Shown here piece after piece: positions 63,838 through 64,000 of a stretch of DNA of 64,000 nucleotides. The notes under the pieces were generated by a model. That model was not told the origin of the DNA. It saw only the letters and a program-made list of their open reading frames with translations, and ran no database searches. The DNA lies in contig NZ_ANMR01000035.1 of assembly GCF_000338275.1 (NCBI RefSeq), forward strand, positions 1-64,000. Reading direction: 5' to 3'. The stretch comes from Staphylococcus xylosus NJ (lineage in GTDB: Bacteria > Bacillota > Bacilli > Staphylococcales > Staphylococcaceae). Both the position numbers and the translations under genes were made by a program. Position 1 is the stretch's first letter; every line of letters begins with the position of its first letter.

Positions 63838-64000
63838 CTATATTTTTTCCACCTGCGCATTAACCTTATTCGAATTATGTGACTCTCCAATTGCTTCAAT
63901 CTCTTCAAGCGTACGACCTCTTGATTCCGGAACAAATTTTTTCACAAATAATACACCGAGTATACAGATAACACCAAAGATGGCAAAAACAATTTGCTGT
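63838..64000 (-). CDS. MFS sugar-porter-family transporter, C-terminal end (partial)
   Basis: The last 53 codons of a gene that enters from beyond the window. The visible part is QQIVFAIFGVICILGVLFVKKF, the end of the final transmembrane helix, then VPESRGRTLEEIEAIGESH and a short tail to TAG. P-E-(S/T)-(R/K)-G-(R/K)-(T/S)-L-E-E-I-E is the diagnostic end motif of the sugar porter family. The substrate cannot be told from this fragment. Confidence 0.85.
   Translation of the reverse strand, partial: QQIVFAIFGVICILGVLFVKKFVPESRGRTLEEIEAIGESHNSNKVNAQVEKI

Overview
The window is AT-rich Firmicute DNA that reads as Staphylococcus. Evidence: two YSIRK-type surface proteins, one with an LPXTG (LPNTG) sorting signal; a PSM-beta/SLUSH-type peptide; strong AGGAGG-type ribosome sites with frequent TTG/GTG starts; CcpA cre sites; and a complete xylR-xylA-xylB-transporter locus. 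Xylose use, the thiazole operon and phenolic acid decarboxylase suggest a coagulase-negative species of the xylosus/saprophyticus type rather than S. aureus. The species call is inference. No rRNA, tRNA, CRISPR array, transposase or phage gene was seen.

Region by region. 1-4784: a Bap-like biofilm surface protein on the minus strand. Its signal-peptide half and its body lie in different frames, joined at a run of six A. 5487-9823: malate:quinone oxidoreductase, panC-panB and divergent panE (no panD). 9856-18720: a three-hairpin intergenic element and assorted transport and redox genes, including an AgcS symporter with a cre site at its promoter and an FtsX/LolD-type ABC pair. 18792-23164: an acid-sugar locus (GntP permease, DUF1537 kinase, 3-hydroxyacid dehydrogenase, divergent GntR). 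23386-25967: a VOC dioxygenase / luciferase-like / FMN reductase operon. 26073-31595: a second giant surface protein with 11 full 98-residue repeats. 31797-35564: a penicillin V acylase-type hydrolase and anaerobic ribonucleotide reductase nrdDG behind two NrdR-box-like sites. 35793-39620: a TPP-riboswitch-controlled tenI-thiO-thiS-thiG-thiF operon. 39769-46859: a stand-alone xylulokinase paralogue, an AEC permease, a 35-residue membrane peptide, an AraC regulator, a DUF4064 protein and a MarR/YhgE-Pip pair. 47367-53046: the xylose locus. 53147-59206: a six-gene operon resembling the D-glucosaminate (Dga) pathway but with GntP and an amidohydrolase. 59374-60545: padC/padR around a 24-bp palindrome. 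60613-63138: an ABC-2 exporter with divergent TetR. 63619-63750: the SLUSH-like peptide. 63838-64000: the C-terminus of a sugar porter.

How it works together. Much of the window is carbon-source choice under CcpA: cre-like sites lie at the AgcS, DUF1537, xylA and Dga-type promoters, each except AgcS paired with a dedicated repressor operator. The rest is surface and biofilm (two giant adhesins, the amphipathic peptide), anaerobic nucleotide supply, cofactor synthesis (pantothenate, thiamine thiazole) and detoxification (phenolic acids, small exporters). The most notable points are the frameshifted Bap homologue with conserved amyloid-segment spacing, the unclassified head domain of the repeat adhesin, and the hybrid Dga-type operon with a cre sandwiched between two operators.
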